Shown in pieces: positions 42,078 through 52,463 of a stretch of DNA of 64,000 nucleotides. Under the pieces are notes generated by a model. The model had not been told where the DNA came from. It was given only the letters and a program-made list of their open reading frames with translations, and made no database searches. Origin of the DNA: Acidimicrobiia bacterium. GTDB taxonomy: Bacteria > Actinomycetota > Acidimicrobiia > IMCC26256 > JAMXLJ01. Where the stretch lies: the NCBI GenBank assembly GCA_024281095.1, contig JAMXLJ010000011.1:1-64000 (forward strand), written 5' to 3'. Numbering within the stretch: position 1 is the stretch's first letter; each line of letters opens with the position of its first letter. The translations under genes and the position numbers were made by a program.

Positions 42078-43886
42078 ATGGCTACCGAGACCGCATCCCC
42101 CGACCTTCTCGCGTCAGACGTCTCCTGGAACCTCGAGCCGCTGGTCGACGGGCGGGGCCCCGAGGGGGTCGACGAGCTCCTCGACGAAGCCGGCCGCGCC
42201 GCAACCGAGCTGACGCGGTACCGCGGTCGTGTGGGCGAGCTCGACGCCGGTGAGCTCGCCGAGGTGATGCAGGCGCTCGCCGAGGTGAACGAGCGGATCG
42301 AGCGGGCCGGGTCGTATGCGAGCCTTCGCTTCAGCGTCGACACCACCGACCCCGAGCGCGGGGCGCTCATGCAGCACGTCGAGGAGCGGGCCACCGCGAT
42401 CGGCACCGAGCTCCTCTTCTTCGAGCTCGAGTGGGCCGCGGTGCCCGACGAGCGGGCCGCCGAGCTCCTCGGTGACGACCGACTCGCGTTCTGCGGGCAC
42501 TACCTGCGTTCCGCGCGCCGGTACCGGCCGCACCTCCTGACCGAGCCCGAGGAACGCATCATGGCCGAGAAGGCGGTGACCGGGCGCAGTGCGTGGTCAC
42601 GCCTGTTCAGTGAGCTGACGTCGACGATCACCGTCGAGCTCGACGGTGAGACGCTGTCGCTCGAGCAGGGGCTGTCGCAGTTGCAGTCACCCGACCGCGC
42701 GCTTCGCCGCCGCGTCGCCGAGGCGGTGTCGGCCGGGCTCGAGCCCGGTCTACGCACCCGCGCGTACGTGTTCAACACTCTGCTCGCCGACAAGAGCACC
42801 GACGACCGCCTCCGTCACTATCCCGACTGGCTCGCGAGCATGAACCTCGCGAACGAGGCGAGCGACGAGTCGGTCCAGGCGCTCGTCGCGGCGGTGCGGG
42901 CGCGATACGACATCCCGCAACGGTGGTACGCGCTGAAGGCGCGCCTGCTTGGAGTCGAGCGGCTCGCCGACTACGACCGAATGGCATCGGTCGCGCAATC
43001 CGACGAAGTCTTCGGATGGTCGCAGGCCAAGGAGCTCGTCCTCGACGCGTACGCGTCGTTCTCTCCCGAGCTTGCAGGCATCGCGACGAAGTTCTTCGAC
43101 GACCGGTGGATCGACGCCCCGGTGCGCCCCGGGAAGCGGCCGGGCGCGTTCTGCGCGTACACGGTGCCGTCACTCCATCCGTATCTGTTGCTGAACTGGA
43201 CCGCTCGCCGGCGTGACGTGCTCACGCTCGCGCACGAGATGGGCCACGGCCTGCACGCCTACCTCGCGCGCGGGCAGGGCGTGTTCCACCAGGCGACGCC
43301 GCTCACCCTGGCGGAGACGGCATCCGTGTTCGGGGAGACGGTCACCTTCGGAAGGCTCCTCGCCGCGACGACCGATGCCGACGCCCGGCTCGCGTTGCTC
43401 GCGGAGAGCCTCGAGGGTCAGATCGCGACGGTCTTCCGCCAGACCGCGATGAACCAGTTCGAGGCGCGCGTCCACACCGACCGCCGCGAGCACGGCGAGC
43501 TCAGCGTCGACCAATTCAACGAGCGGTGGGCCGAGACGCAGGCAGAGATGCTCGGTGACGCGGTCGAGATCACGCCCGGCTACCGCACGTGGTGGTCCTA
43601 CGTGCCCCACTTCATCGGCACGCCGGGCTACGTCTACGCGTACGCGTACGGTCAGTTGCTCGCGCTGTCGGTGTACCGCGCGTACCAGGAGCAGGGCGCC
43701 GCCTTCGTGCCGCGTTACCTCGACCTGCTCGCCGCCGGCGGTTCGCGTTCGCCCGAGGAGCTCGGCCGCATCGTCGGCGTCGATCTCGCCGACCCCGGGT
43801 TCTGGGACGGCGGCCTGCGGATCGTGGAGGAGCAGCTCGAGGCGGCGGAGGCGGCCGCAGTGGCCTCCGGGCGCGTCGCGGCCTAG
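42078..43886 (+). CDS. pepF: Oligoendopeptidase F, M3 metallopeptidase
   Basis: A 602-residue zinc endopeptidase of the M3B family. The active site HEMGH lies at residues 386-390 (LTLAHEMGHGLHAYLA), with the third ligand Glu in ETASVFGETVTF. NRANEL-like and PGYVYAYAYGQLLALSVY motifs near the C-terminus are typical. It is cytoplasmic and degrades short peptides. The ATG is 33 bases after the helD stop, so the two are likely co-transcribed. Confidence 0.92.
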   Translation: MATETASPDLLASDVSWNLEPLVDGRGPEGVDELLDEAGRAATELTRYRGRVGELDAGELAEVMQALAEVNERIERAGSYASLRFSVDTTDPERGALMQHVEERATAIGTELLFFELEWAAVPDERAAELLGDDRLAFCGHYLRSARRYRPHLLTEPEERIMAEKAVTGRSAWSRLFSELTSTITVELDGETLSLEQGLSQLQSPDRALRRRVAEAVSAGLEPGLRTRAYVFNTLLADKSTDDRLRHYPDWLASMNLANEASDESVQALVAAVRARYDIPQRWYALKARLLGVERLADYDRMASVAQSDEVFGWSQAKELVLDAYASFSPELAGIATKFFDDRWIDAPVRPGKRPGAFCAYTVPSLHPYLLLNWTARRRDVLTLAHEMGHGLHAYLARGQGVFHQATPLTLAETASVFGETVTFGRLLAATTDADARLALLAESLEGQIATVFRQTAMNQFEARVHTDRREHGELSVDQFNERWAETQAEMLGDAVEITPGYRTWWSYVPHFIGTPGYVYAYAYGQLLALSVYRAYQEQGAAFVPRYLDLLAAGGSRSPEELGRIVGVDLADPGFWDGGLRIVEEQLEAAEAAAVASGRVAA

Positions 43887-43894
43887 GTCACCCG

Positions 43895-44734
43895 GTGGTG
43901 CTCACGCCCGAAGCGTCGTTGCTCACCGGCAAGGTCGCGGTCGTCACCGGAGGTGGAGGCGGCATCGGGCGCGGCATCTCCGAAGCGTTCGCCGCGCACG
44001 GCGCACGAGTGGTCGTCGCGGACGTCGACGAAGCCCGCGCGCAGGACACCGTCGACGCGATCTCCGCGCGTGATCCCGACGCCGGCGCACGCGCCGAGCT
44101 CGTCGACGTGCGGGAGCCCGTGCAGGTTGCGGCTCTTGCGGAGTCGGTGCTCGGCGCGTACGGACACGTCGACGTCCTCGTCAACAACGTCGGCCACTAT
44201 CTGTACCGAGGGTTGCGGTTCCTCGACACCGACGAGGAACACTGGGACGCGCTCTACGCCGTGAACCTTCGCCATGTGTTCCTGTGCACGAAGGCGTTCG
44301 CACCGTCCATGGTCCAGCGTCGGTCCGGCAACATCATCACGGTCTCGACGGTCGAGGCGTTCCGCGGCATTCCGAACCAGGTCGTGTACTCGGCGTTCAA
44401 GGCCGGCATCACCCAGTTCACGAAGAGCCTCGCCCTCGACCTCGGCAACGACGGTGTGCGCGTGAACGCGATCGCGCCGGATCTCACCGAGACGATCCAG
44501 GTCCCGTACTCGCGCTGGGTCCCGCCGGAGCAGCGCGACATGATCCCGACGTGGGTTCCCGTCGGTCGGTTCGGTACGCCCGACGACATCGCGGGTGTCG
44601 CGGTGTTCCTCGCATCCGACCTGTCCGCCTTCGTCACGGGCACCACGGTTCACGCGGACGGCGGCAGCCTCGCCGCCGGCGGCTGGTTCCGCACGAAACG
44701 CGGCGGATGGACCAACCGGCCGGTCGATCCCTGA
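43895..44734 (+). CDS. Short-chain dehydrogenase/reductase
   Basis: A 279-residue SDR. The NAD(P) site is VVTGGGGGIGRGI, with Asp of VVADVDEA favouring NAD. NNVGHYLYRG is the structural NAG-like motif; Ser in ITVSTVEA, Tyr165 and Lys169 (YSAFK) form the active site. Two adjacent GTG codons (43895, 43898) are possible starts. It precedes the SnoaL-like gene by four bases, so the pair probably acts in one pathway. Confidence 0.87.
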   Translation: MVLTPEASLLTGKVAVVTGGGGGIGRGISEAFAAHGARVVVADVDEARAQDTVDAISARDPDAGARAELVDVREPVQVAALAESVLGAYGHVDVLVNNVGHYLYRGLRFLDTDEEHWDALYAVNLRHVFLCTKAFAPSMVQRRSGNIITVSTVEAFRGIPNQVVYSAFKAGITQFTKSLALDLGNDGVRVNAIAPDLTETIQVPYSRWVPPEQRDMIPTWVPVGRFGTPDDIAGVAVFLASDLSAFVTGTTVHADGGSLAAGGWFRTKRGGWTNRPVDP

Positions 44735-44738
44735 GCGC

Positions 44739-45272
44739 ATGACGACCGACCCCGCGCTGCAGGCGCTGCTCGACGAACGCGCGATCCGAGACGTCATCCT
44801 GCGGTACTGCCGGGGGATCGATCGCATGGATCGCGATCTCGTCCGCTCGTGCTACCACGCCGGCGCAACCGACTCGCACGGCAGCTTCACGGGCACGGTG
44901 GACGAGTTCATCGAGTGGGTGTGGCGGGTGCTCCTGCGTTACACGTCCACGATGCACTTCGTCGGCAACATGTTGGTGGAGCCCGACGGCGACGACCGCG
45001 CGCGTGTCGAGACCTATGGCGTCGCGTTCCATCGCACCGACGGCGGTGATGCAGCCGGCAACCTCGTCATCGGCTTTCGCTACGTCGACGCCTTCGCCCG
45101 CCGGCCGGTCGACGGCGGGTCGGCGCGGTGGCGCATCGCGGCGCGTGTGGCGGTGACCGACTGGGTTCGTGTCGACCGCCCCGAGGACCACTGGCCGATC
45201 GCGCCCGGCATGTTGACCGGTCGCCGGGACCGTACCGACCCGGTGTACGGCCTCGAAACGGAAGGCGCGTAG
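44739..45272 (+). CDS. SnoaL/NTF2-like protein
   Basis: A 177-residue protein of the NTF2-like superfamily: LQALLDERAIRDVILRYCRGIDRMDRDLVRSCYH is the typical N-terminal helix pair, followed by MHFVGNMLVEPDGD and WRIAARVAVTDW strands. Such proteins are hydratases, isomerases, decarboxylases or dioxygenase beta subunits. With the adjoining SDR it may modify a steroid- or polyketide-like substrate (inference). It starts four bases after the SDR stop. Confidence 0.8.
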   Translation: MTTDPALQALLDERAIRDVILRYCRGIDRMDRDLVRSCYHAGATDSHGSFTGTVDEFIEWVWRVLLRYTSTMHFVGNMLVEPDGDDRARVETYGVAFHRTDGGDAAGNLVIGFRYVDAFARRPVDGGSARWRIAARVAVTDWVRVDRPEDHWPIAPGMLTGRRDRTDPVYGLETEGA

Positions 45273-45277
45273 GCACG

Positions 45278-47368
45278 GTGACAGCACGCGCCGGTCACCG
45301 CCGTCAACTCTCGCCGATCGAGTTGGCGGAGACCGCCGTGCTGGTCGACATCGCGCTTGCACTGTCGCTTCTTGCCTTCCTCGTGCCGTACGCGCAGGTG
45401 TTCTTCGCGGCGGCCTGCATTCCCATTGTCGTGCTCGCCTCCCGGCACCGCTTGCGGGTCATGGTGGTCGCGTTTTTCGCGGGCACGTCGGCCGGGTTCG
45501 TGCTCGGTGGCAGTGGTCTCGCGGTCAACATCGCCGTGCTCACGGTGCTCGGCGGCCTGATCGGCGTAGGCAGTCGCCACGGGTGGGGCAGGACGCGCAC
45601 CGTCGTCACCGCGTTGTGTGTGCTGTGGCCGCCGGTCGCGGGCGCGACGGTCGGGCTGATGGCGGCGTTCTCGAACCTGCGTCGCCTCAGCTTCGACCAG
45701 GCCCGCAACGGCTGGGCCGGCATCGCGCGCATCCTGCGCAACCTGTCGCTCGATGCGCTCGCCGACGCGGGGGACGCGACCCTGTCGTGGCTCTTGCGTC
45801 ATTGGTACCTCGTCGTGCCCGCGGTGGAGCTCGTCACACTGGCATTCCTCGCACGGATCGCCCACGGGCTTGCGGTTCGCGTGTTGCCACGTGTGGGGCC
45901 GCGGCGGGCCCGGGTCGCGCTCGGCGACGACCATCAGGCCTCCAACGGCTCCGGAACCGACCGTTCCGGGCTCGCACCTGCGCCCGGTCCCGTGCCGCTG
46001 CGTCTGCAAGATGTGCGCTTCACGTATCCCGGCGAGGCGACGTCGACCCTGCACGACGTCTCGCTCGAGATCGGAACGGGTGAGCTCTGGGCGGTGCTCG
46101 GCGCGAACGGCGCGGGAAAGTCGAGCTTCGCCCGCGTCCTCGCGGGCGCTGCCGCCGGCGGCACGATCACGCGGCCCGGCGCGGTCTCGCTGGGGGGCGT
46201 CGGTGGTACCGCGATGATCTTCCAGCGCCCGGAAAGTCAGGTGCTCGGCGTGCGGGTGCGCGACGACGTGCTCTGGGGGCTCACGCGCGAGGAGGCGGGT
46301 CGTATCGACGTGGAGCGCCTACTCGAGGAATTCGGGCTCGGCGGCCTCGCGGAACGGGAGACGGCGACGCTCTCCGGTGGTCAGCTGCAGCGGCTCGCGC
46401 TGGCCGGAGCAGTCGCGCGCGATCCCGCGTTGTTGGTGTCCGACGAATCGACCGCGATGGTCGACGCGGCAGGGCGCCGGCGCCTGATGGAGCAGCTGCG
46501 CGCACTCGTGAGAACGCGAGGCACGACCGTCGTGCACGTGACGCACCGTCGAGCCGAGATCGACGACCACGACCGGCTGCTGCTCGTCGACGGTGGTGCG
46601 GTGACGCCGGTCGCAACCGTGGCCGCGGCGCGCCCGCCGACCGTTGAGACGCCGCTCGGACCACCGGGCGGCGACGTGGTGACGTTGCGCGACGTCGGCT
46701 TCGTGTATTCACCGCGTTCGCCCTGGGAGCATCGAGCACTGCGCGGCGTCACCACGTCGGTGCGCGCCGGGGAGACGGTGCTCGTCGCCGGGTCGAACGG
46801 TTCCGGCAAGTCGACGCTCGCCTGGATCCTCGCCGGGCTGCTCCCGCCGAGCGAAGGCACCGCCGATCTCGACGGTTGGCCGATCAGCGAGCAGGTCGGT
46901 CAGGTCGCCCTCGGCTTCCAGCACGCACGGCTGCAGCTGCTGCGGCCCAGGGTGCGCGACGAGCTCGCGATCGCGGTCGACGATCACGTCTCCGTCGTGC
47001 GCGCACTGACACGTGTCGGGCTCGATCCGCGCCTCGCCGCCGCTCGTATCGACGCGCTCTCCGGAGGGCAACAGCGGCGGGTGCTGCTGGCGCGGTTGCT
47101 CGCTTCCGGCCCCCGCGTCCTCGTGCTCGACGAGCCGTTCGCCGGTCTCGACGACGAGGCGCGCGTGACGTTGACAACTGTGCTCGCCGGCCTCCGAGCG
47201 ACGCGCGAGGTGGCGATCGTCGTCGTCTCCCACGATCTCGACGACGTGGCACCGTTCGCGGATCGACTGCTCGCGCTCCGCCACGGCGTGCTCGTGCTCG
47301 ATGCCGCCGCGGACCAGAGCGCGCTCGATGCAGCGACTGCAATCGTCACGGAAGAACAGGTGTCGTGA
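45278..47368 (+). CDS. ECF transporter: S-like membrane domain fused to two ATPases
   Basis: A 696-residue fusion. Residues 1-215 form about six hydrophobic helices of an S-component-like domain. Residues 240-450 and 485-690 are ABC ATPases (Walker A GANGAGKSS and GSNGSGKST, signatures LSGGQLQRLALAG and LSGGQQRRVLLAR). The first ATPase has DESTAM where DEPT is usual. The same order and length are known from Mycobacterium tuberculosis Rv2326c. With the next gene (EcfT) it forms an energy-coupling-factor importer for an unknown vitamin or ion. The GTG start follows AGGCAC. Confidence 0.85.
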   Translation: MTARAGHRRQLSPIELAETAVLVDIALALSLLAFLVPYAQVFFAAACIPIVVLASRHRLRVMVVAFFAGTSAGFVLGGSGLAVNIAVLTVLGGLIGVGSRHGWGRTRTVVTALCVLWPPVAGATVGLMAAFSNLRRLSFDQARNGWAGIARILRNLSLDALADAGDATLSWLLRHWYLVVPAVELVTLAFLARIAHGLAVRVLPRVGPRRARVALGDDHQASNGSGTDRSGLAPAPGPVPLRLQDVRFTYPGEATSTLHDVSLEIGTGELWAVLGANGAGKSSFARVLAGAAAGGTITRPGAVSLGGVGGTAMIFQRPESQVLGVRVRDDVLWGLTREEAGRIDVERLLEEFGLGGLAERETATLSGGQLQRLALAGAVARDPALLVSDESTAMVDAAGRRRLMEQLRALVRTRGTTVVHVTHRRAEIDDHDRLLLVDGGAVTPVATVAAARPPTVETPLGPPGGDVVTLRDVGFVYSPRSPWEHRALRGVTTSVRAGETVLVAGSNGSGKSTLAWILAGLLPPSEGTADLDGWPISEQVGQVALGFQHARLQLLRPRVRDELAIAVDDHVSVVRALTRVGLDPRLAAARIDALSGGQQRRVLLARLLASGPRVLVLDEPFAGLDDEARVTLTTVLAGLRATREVAIVVVSHDLDDVAPFADRLLALRHGVLVLDAAADQSALDAATAIVTEEQVS

Positions 47369-48279
47369 GGGCACGCGTGTCGATGCGGACATCGCGGGCG
47401 GCCGGGTCGGTCGAGGCGAGGTCGCCGGTTGACGGAGCGCCGGCGACGCCCGAGCAACAGGGCCGCCGGAGGCCGTCCGGCCCTACGCTCGCCGACTTCC
47501 ACCCGTTGCGCTACGTGCCCGTCGACTCGCCGGTGCACCGGCTGTGGGCGGGCACGAAGCTCCTCTCTGTCGTCGCGCTGAGTGTCGTGACGTGGCTGCT
47601 GCCCACCTGGATCACGATCGGGCTCGTCGGCGCGCTCGTGGGCGCCGGTGCATACATCGCGCACATCCCACGCGGGGCCGTCCCGCGCGTGCCGCGCACG
47701 CTCGTGATCCTGTTCCTGATCGGTGCGCCGCTCTCGATGTTGTCGACGAAGCCGCCGACATTCGATGTGCTGGTCACGACGTTGAGCCTCGGCGCGCTCG
47801 AGGAGTGGTTGCGTTTCAGCGCGCTCGGCCTCCTGCTCCTCGCCGCGGTCGCGCTCGTCGGTTGGACGACCCAGCTCTCCGAGCTCGCACCGGCGCTGCG
47901 GCGCATCCTCCGGCCCGCTGCAGTGCTGCGCGTGCCCGTCGACGACGTCGCCATGGTGACGGCGCTGTGCGCGCGTTGTCTGTCGCTCCTGGTCGACGAG
48001 GTGCGCATCCTCTTCGCGGCCCGCCGACTCCGCCCTCGCGTCTACCAGCCGTCGCGGCGGGCCCGGCTCGTCGCGCTCGTGCGCGAGCCGGTGGACCTGT
48101 TGGTCGCCGCCGTGACGGTGTCGTTGCGACGGGCCGGGGAGATGGCCGACGCGATGGAAGCCCGCGGCGGCATCGCGACACCGTCCGACGCGCCCGGGCC
48201 GGGCGTGCGCGACGCGCTGGCGTTCGCGCTCGTCGCGGTCGTCGTCGCCGCCGCGCTCGTCATCCCGATCTGGCTGTGA
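47365..48279 (+). CDS. ecfT: ECF transporter transmembrane subunit T
   Basis: A 304-residue EcfT protein. After a ~45-residue polar N-terminus (SMRTSRAAGSVEARSP) come the helices, DSPVHRLWAGTKLLSVVALSV being typical. The two coupling signatures with Ala-Arg appear as AARRLRPR and AMEARGG. It links the two ATPases to the substrate-binding part. It starts in a GTGA overlap with the upstream fusion gene and forms a two-gene operon with it. Confidence 0.88.
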   Translation: MRARVSMRTSRAAGSVEARSPVDGAPATPEQQGRRRPSGPTLADFHPLRYVPVDSPVHRLWAGTKLLSVVALSVVTWLLPTWITIGLVGALVGAGAYIAHIPRGAVPRVPRTLVILFLIGAPLSMLSTKPPTFDVLVTTLSLGALEEWLRFSALGLLLLAAVALVGWTTQLSELAPALRRILRPAAVLRVPVDDVAMVTALCARCLSLLVDEVRILFAARRLRPRVYQPSRRARLVALVREPVDLLVAAVTVSLRRAGEMADAMEARGGIATPSDAPGPGVRDALAFALVAVVVAAALVIPIWL

Positions 48280-48285
48280 CCGGAC

Positions 48286-48331
48286 CTCGTGTGGCCGTCG
48301 CGCACGGACGTCGCGCGATCCGCACTAGGTC
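48286..48331. repeat. Palindrome family 2 copy
   Basis: CTCGTGTGG (48286-48294), 22 bases, then GATCCGCACTAGGTC (48317-48331). Arms pair imperfectly (about 10 of 12 over 48283-48294 with 48320-48331). It lies between the convergent ecfT and PilZ genes. Matches 37844-37890 in both arms and spacing. Confidence 0.6.
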
Positions 48332-48345
48332 GACGATGCGGGCAA

Positions 48346-49029
48346 TCAGGCCGGTGTGAGCTCCGACAGGAGATGTTCGAGGGTCTCCTCGGCCCGTTCG
48401 TTGAGTGACGCGAACGCGATGTGCGCGTAGTGCGTGCCCGCCGCGTCGGCTCGCGACCCGACCACGAGGCCGCGTGCGGTCAGGACGGATCCTGCCTCGC
48501 TGACGCCGCGGTCAGCCGTGAGGTCCACCACGTCCTCGAGCAGGTCGAGCTCGACGACGTCGCCCACCGCGAGCTCGACACCCGCGAGCAGCATGCCGCC
48601 CGCGCCGAGATCGCACGCGCGACCCGCAACGCTCGGCTCGACGCCGTTGGGCCGCAGCCGCTGCACGCGCACCGGCAGCCGGCACGCCATGCGCGGATGC
48701 GCGCGGCGATCACGTCCCGCGATCACCTGGGGTCGTGAGCACTCGAGCCAGATCGGCGGGTCGGGCACGTTGGTGATCTCCACCTCCGCGCTCCAAACCG
48801 TGCCGTCGCTCAGCATCTCGAGGCGCACCCGGTGGCCGGGCGACCAGTCACCCGGGAACGCGTCGACGAGCCGGATGCGTACCCGGCGTCCGGTCGCCAT
48901 CGCGATGACACCGAGGCAGACGTCCTCGGGCTCCGCGGCGTCGACGACACGGACGTGGCGACCCGCGCTCAGCAGCAGATCGGGCTGAATGGCGCTGCGC
49001 CGATGGGAGAGGTGCTCTGTCGTCGACAT
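48346..49029 (-). CDS. PilZ-domain c-di-GMP-binding protein
   Basis: A 227-residue protein with an N-terminal YcgR-like beta domain (residues about 1-100) and a C-terminal PilZ domain. The c-di-GMP motifs are RDRRAHPR (106-113, RxxxR) and DLGAGG (140-145, D-x-S-x-x-G with Gly in place of Ser). It probably senses c-di-GMP and binds a partner. The ATG at 49029 has GAGGAG seven bases upstream. No diguanylate cyclase or motility gene is nearby. Confidence 0.82.
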   Translation of the reverse strand: MSTTEHLSHRRSAIQPDLLLSAGRHVRVVDAAEPEDVCLGVIAMATGRRVRIRLVDAFPGDWSPGHRVRLEMLSDGTVWSAEVEITNVPDPPIWLECSRPQVIAGRDRRAHPRMACRLPVRVQRLRPNGVEPSVAGRACDLGAGGMLLAGVELAVGDVVELDLLEDVVDLTADRGVSEAGSVLTARGLVVGSRADAAGTHYAHIAFASLNERAEETLEHLLSELTPA

Positions 49030-49165
49030 CGACTCCTCGCTGCTTCTCGGTCCGGGATGCACGAGTCTAGAGAGGATGGCACGGGGCGTTGAACGCTGTT
49101 CTCTCTGTGTGGTATCGCCTGGGCCGGCGACTTCGTTACGCGCGCGGACACGCGCGGTCCGGACC

Positions 49166-50854
49166 TCAGACCCGGGACAGCTCGCGGCGGAGCTGATCGA
49201 GGCCCAGCGGGCCCAGGTCCAACGCGGCCGCGTGGAACGCCTTGAGGTCGAACGACGCGCCGTGCCGGGCCCGGGCCTCGTCGCGGGCCTGGAGCCAGAT
49301 CCGCTCGCCGACCTTGTAGCTGATGGCCTGGCCGGGCCAGCCGAGGTACCGGTCGACCTCGCTCACCATGAAGTCACGCGGGAAATGGCTGCGCTCGATC
49401 ACGAACGGCAGAGCCAGGTCGGGCGTCCACCGTTCGCCGGGGTGATAGCGCTCGTGCGGTGGGATCGGGAGCTCGAGATGCATGCCGATGTCCACGACGA
49501 CTCGCACCGATCGCATCGCCTGGGCGCGCAACATTCCGAGCTCGTAGTCGGGGACGTCGAGGTACCCGAGCTCACCCATGAGCCGTTCGGCGTACAGGGC
49601 CCAGCCTTCGCCGTGGCCGCTCGTCCATCCGAGCGTGCGTTGGAAGCGGCTCAACCGGTCCGCGAGGTACACGACCTGCGCGACCTGCAGGTGATGGCCG
49701 GGCACCCCCTCGTGGTACGCGATCGACACTTCGCCCCACAGCGGGAAGCGGGTCCGGCCGAGCGTCGGGTACCAGGTGCGACCGGGGCGTGAGAAGTCTT
49801 CGGACGGCGCCGTGTAGTACATCGCGGCGGCGCCGCCCGGCGGCGCGATCATCGCCTCGACCTTCTTCACCGGCTCGGGGATGTCGAAGTGCACGCCGTC
49901 GAGGTCGGCAATCGTGCTGTCCATCAGGTCCTGGAGCCAGCGCCTCAGGTTCTCCTCGCCCTCGATCGCCCGCGCCGGGTCACTTTCGAGGTGCGCGATG
50001 ACCTCCGGTACGGACGCTCCCGGCAGGATCCGCTCCGCGACCTTGGCCATCTGGGTCTCGATGCGGTGCAGCTCGTCCCAACCCCACGCGTAGGTCTCCT
50101 CGAGATCGAGCTTCGTCCCCGTGAACGACTCGGCCCACGTCGCGTACCGCTCCGCGCCCACTGGGTCGCGCGGATCGGCCTTCGGCGCGTACTCGTCGCG
50201 CAGGTAACGGCCGAGGTCTCCGTAGGCATTCGTCGCGTCGATCGCATGGCGTTCGAGCGCGTCGCGCAACGCGCGGTCGGCGGCTCCCGTCGCGTCGTAC
50301 CGGTCGAGGAGCGTCAAGAAGAACGGACGGGTGCTCTGGTCGTCTCCGCCCCACGTCGCCGACTGCTTCGAGCACGCCAACGCCTGGCGGCGCGCCGCGA
50401 CGATGTCACGGCGTATGCCTTCGTCGAGCGCCGCGCGCAGGCTGTCGATGGCGTCCGGCACGCGCCCGAGCCGCGTCACGACGAGCTCCCAGTCCTCTTC
50501 GGTCTCGTACGACATGAGGTCGAAGCATTGGCGGATGCCCTGTACCGGGCTGCCGATCACTCGCAGGTCGCGGAGCCGTTCACCGGCGTCGTGCTGGTCG
50601 ACCCGGACCGCCAGGCGTTCCTGCATGCTCTCCGCCGCGATCCGGTCGCGGTCGTCACGCTGCTGCGCCGTGCGCAGCGCGGCGAGCGTGGTCCGGTCCG
50701 CGTCGGCGCGCGCCTCGATCGCCTCGGGCGAATAATCGGTCATCTCGGCCTCGTGGCCCGTGATGCCGTAGTCGGTCGCCTCCACCGGATCGAGCGCGGC
50801 ATACCGTTCGACGTACTCGTCGGCGAGTTCGAACACGGTGTTTGTCTCGCTCAC
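49166..50854 (-). CDS. DUF885 family metallopeptidase-like protein
   Basis: A 562-residue protein of the DUF885 family, related to M32/M3-like zinc peptidases. The zinc motif [10 protein letters not shown] lies near residue 380, with the downstream [19 protein letters not shown] holding the third ligand Glu. The C-terminus is highly helical. It is cytoplasmic by lack of a signal sequence. The start is a GTG behind CAGGAG. It is divergent from fumC; their 173-base gap holds repeated CGCTCG motifs but no clear promoter to my eye. Confidence 0.85.
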   Translation of the reverse strand: MSETNTVFELADEYVERYAALDPVEATDYGITGHEAEMTDYSPEAIEARADADRTTLAALRTAQQRDDRDRIAAESMQERLAVRVDQHDAGERLRDLRVIGSPVQGIRQCFDLMSYETEEDWELVVTRLGRVPDAIDSLRAALDEGIRRDIVAARRQALACSKQSATWGGDDQSTRPFFLTLLDRYDATGAADRALRDALERHAIDATNAYGDLGRYLRDEYAPKADPRDPVGAERYATWAESFTGTKLDLEETYAWGWDELHRIETQMAKVAERILPGASVPEVIAHLESDPARAIEGEENLRRWLQDLMDSTIADLDGVHFDIPEPVKKVEAMIAPPGGAAAMYYTAPSEDFSRPGRTWYPTLGRTRFPLWGEVSIAYHEGVPGHHLQVAQVVYLADRLSRFQRTLGWTSGHGEGWALYAERLMGELGYLDVPDYELGMLRAQAMRSVRVVVDIGMHLELPIPPHERYHPGERWTPDLALPFVIERSHFPRDFMVSEVDRYLGWPGQAISYKVGERIWLQARDEARARHGASFDLKAFHAAALDLGPLGLDQLRRELSRV

Positions 50855-51027
50855 TCACTCGCTCCTGGGGCTCCGGCGTTCACCGTGGACCGCCCGCGTC
50901 GTTCGTTCGCTGGCGAGCGCCCTCGCTCGCTCCGCTCGTCTCTGGGCGCCGCATTGCTGCCGATCCGATGGCCCTCTCGGGGGCGGGGTACTTTCGCAGC
51001 AGCGGTTCGAGCGAGAAGGACGAAGGC

Positions 51028-52431
51028 ATGCCGGAGAGCCAAAATACACGCACCGAGACCGACAGCATGGGAGCGATCGACGTCCCGGCCGAGCGCCTCT
51101 GGGGTGCGCAGACCCAACGTTCGCTCCATCATTTTGCCATCGCCGACGACCACATCCCGGAGGCGGTGATCCGCGCGATGGCGGTGCTCAAGAAGGCCGC
51201 TGCGCTCGTCAACGCGGACCTCGGCAAGCTGAGCTCCGAATACGCGGGCCTCATCGCGGCCGCGGCGGACGAGATCGTCGACGGCCGCCACGACGCGGAG
51301 TTCCCGCTCTACGTGTGGCAGACGGGAAGCGGTACGCAGACGAACATGAACGTCAACGAGGTCATCTCGAACCGCGCCAACGAGCTCGCCGGGGGACAGC
51401 GCGGCTCGAAGGACCCCATCCACCCCAACGACCACGTCAACATGTCGCAGTCGTCGAACGACACGTTCCCCACCGCGATGAACATCGCCGCGGTGGAGGA
51501 GGTCGTGCGACGCCTGATCCCGTCGGTGCGCGCGTTGCGCGACGCACTCGCGAAGCGAGCCGACGACTTCGCCGACATCGTCAAGATCGGCCGTACGCAC
51601 TTGCAGGACGCGGTGCCGCTCACGCTCGGGCAGGAGTTCAGCGGCTACGTGGCGCAGCTCGACGCCGACCTCGACCGGCTCGAGATGGTGCTCCCCGGTC
51701 TCTACGAGCTCGCGATCGGGGGCACGGCCGTGGGCACGGGCATCAACACGCATCCCGAGTTCGCCGAGCGTGCGGCGGCGAAGATCGCGGAGCTGACCGG
51801 CCTGCCGTTCGTGTCCGCGCCGAACAAGTTCGCCGCGCTCGCGTCGCACGACGGCTTGGTGATGGCCAGCGGCGCGGTGCGCACGCTCGCGGTGTCGTTG
51901 ATGAAGATCGCCAACGACATTCGCTGGCTCGGGTCGGGACCGCGCGCCGGCATCGGCGAGTTGGTCCTCCCCGAGAACGAGCCGGGGTCGTCGATCATGC
52001 CGGGCAAGGTCAACCCGACCCAGTCGGAAGCGATGACGATGGTGTGCGTGCAGGTGATCGGCAACGACACCGCGGTCGCGATGGCCGGCTCGATGGGCAA
52101 CTTCGAGCTCAACGTGTTCAAGCCGGTGATGATCTTCAACTTCCTGCACTCGGTCGACCTGCTCACCGACGTGTGCCGCACGTTCCGCGAGTTCTGCGTC
52201 GAGGGCCTCGAGCCCAACCGGGAGCGCATCCGGGAGCACGTCGAGCAGTCGCTGATGCTCGTCACCGCGCTCAGCCCGGTCATCGGATACGACAAGGCCG
52301 CCGAGATCGCCAAGAAGGCGCATCACGAAGGCACCACCTTGCGCGAGGCGACGCTCGCCCTCGGCTACCTGTCCGGCGACGAGTTCGACGCGGCGGTGCG
52401 CCCCGAGGACATGGTCCACCCAAAGGCGTAG
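51028..52431 (+). CDS. fumC: Fumarate hydratase class II
   Basis: A 467-residue class II fumarase (fumarate to malate in the citric acid cycle). The signature [15 protein letters not shown] lies at about 321-335; [15 protein letters not shown]-like substrate-site residues appear as [17 protein letters not shown], and [12 protein letters not shown] and [17 protein letters not shown] follow. The enzyme is oxygen-stable and without an iron-sulfur cluster. The ATG at 51028 has AAGGA upstream. It ends in a perfect bidirectional terminator. Confidence 0.95.
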   Translation: MPESQNTRTETDSMGAIDVPAERLWGAQTQRSLHHFAIADDHIPEAVIRAMAVLKKAAALVNADLGKLSSEYAGLIAAAADEIVDGRHDAEFPLYVWQTGSGTQTNMNVNEVISNRANELAGGQRGSKDPIHPNDHVNMSQSSNDTFPTAMNIAAVEEVVRRLIPSVRALRDALAKRADDFADIVKIGRTHLQDAVPLTLGQEFSGYVAQLDADLDRLEMVLPGLYELAIGGTAVGTGINTHPEFAERAAAKIAELTGLPFVSAPNKFAALASHDGLVMASGAVRTLAVSLMKIANDIRWLGSGPRAGIGELVLPENEPGSSIMPGKVNPTQSEAMTMVCVQVIGNDTAVAMAGSMGNFELNVFKPVMIFNFLHSVDLLTDVCRTFREFCVEGLEPNRERIREHVEQSLMLVTALSPVIGYDKAAEIAKKAHHEGTTLREATLALGYLSGDEFDAAVRPEDMVHPKA

Positions 52432-52439
52432 CTCACCCT

Positions 52440-52463
52440 CCACCCCACCTGAGGGTGGGGTGG
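52440..52463. terminator. Perfect bidirectional terminator between fumC and MMPL gene
   Basis: CCACCCCACC (52440-52449), loop TGAG, GGTGGGGTGG (52454-52463). A 10-bp perfect stem exactly filling the gap between two convergent genes. Confidence 0.8.
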
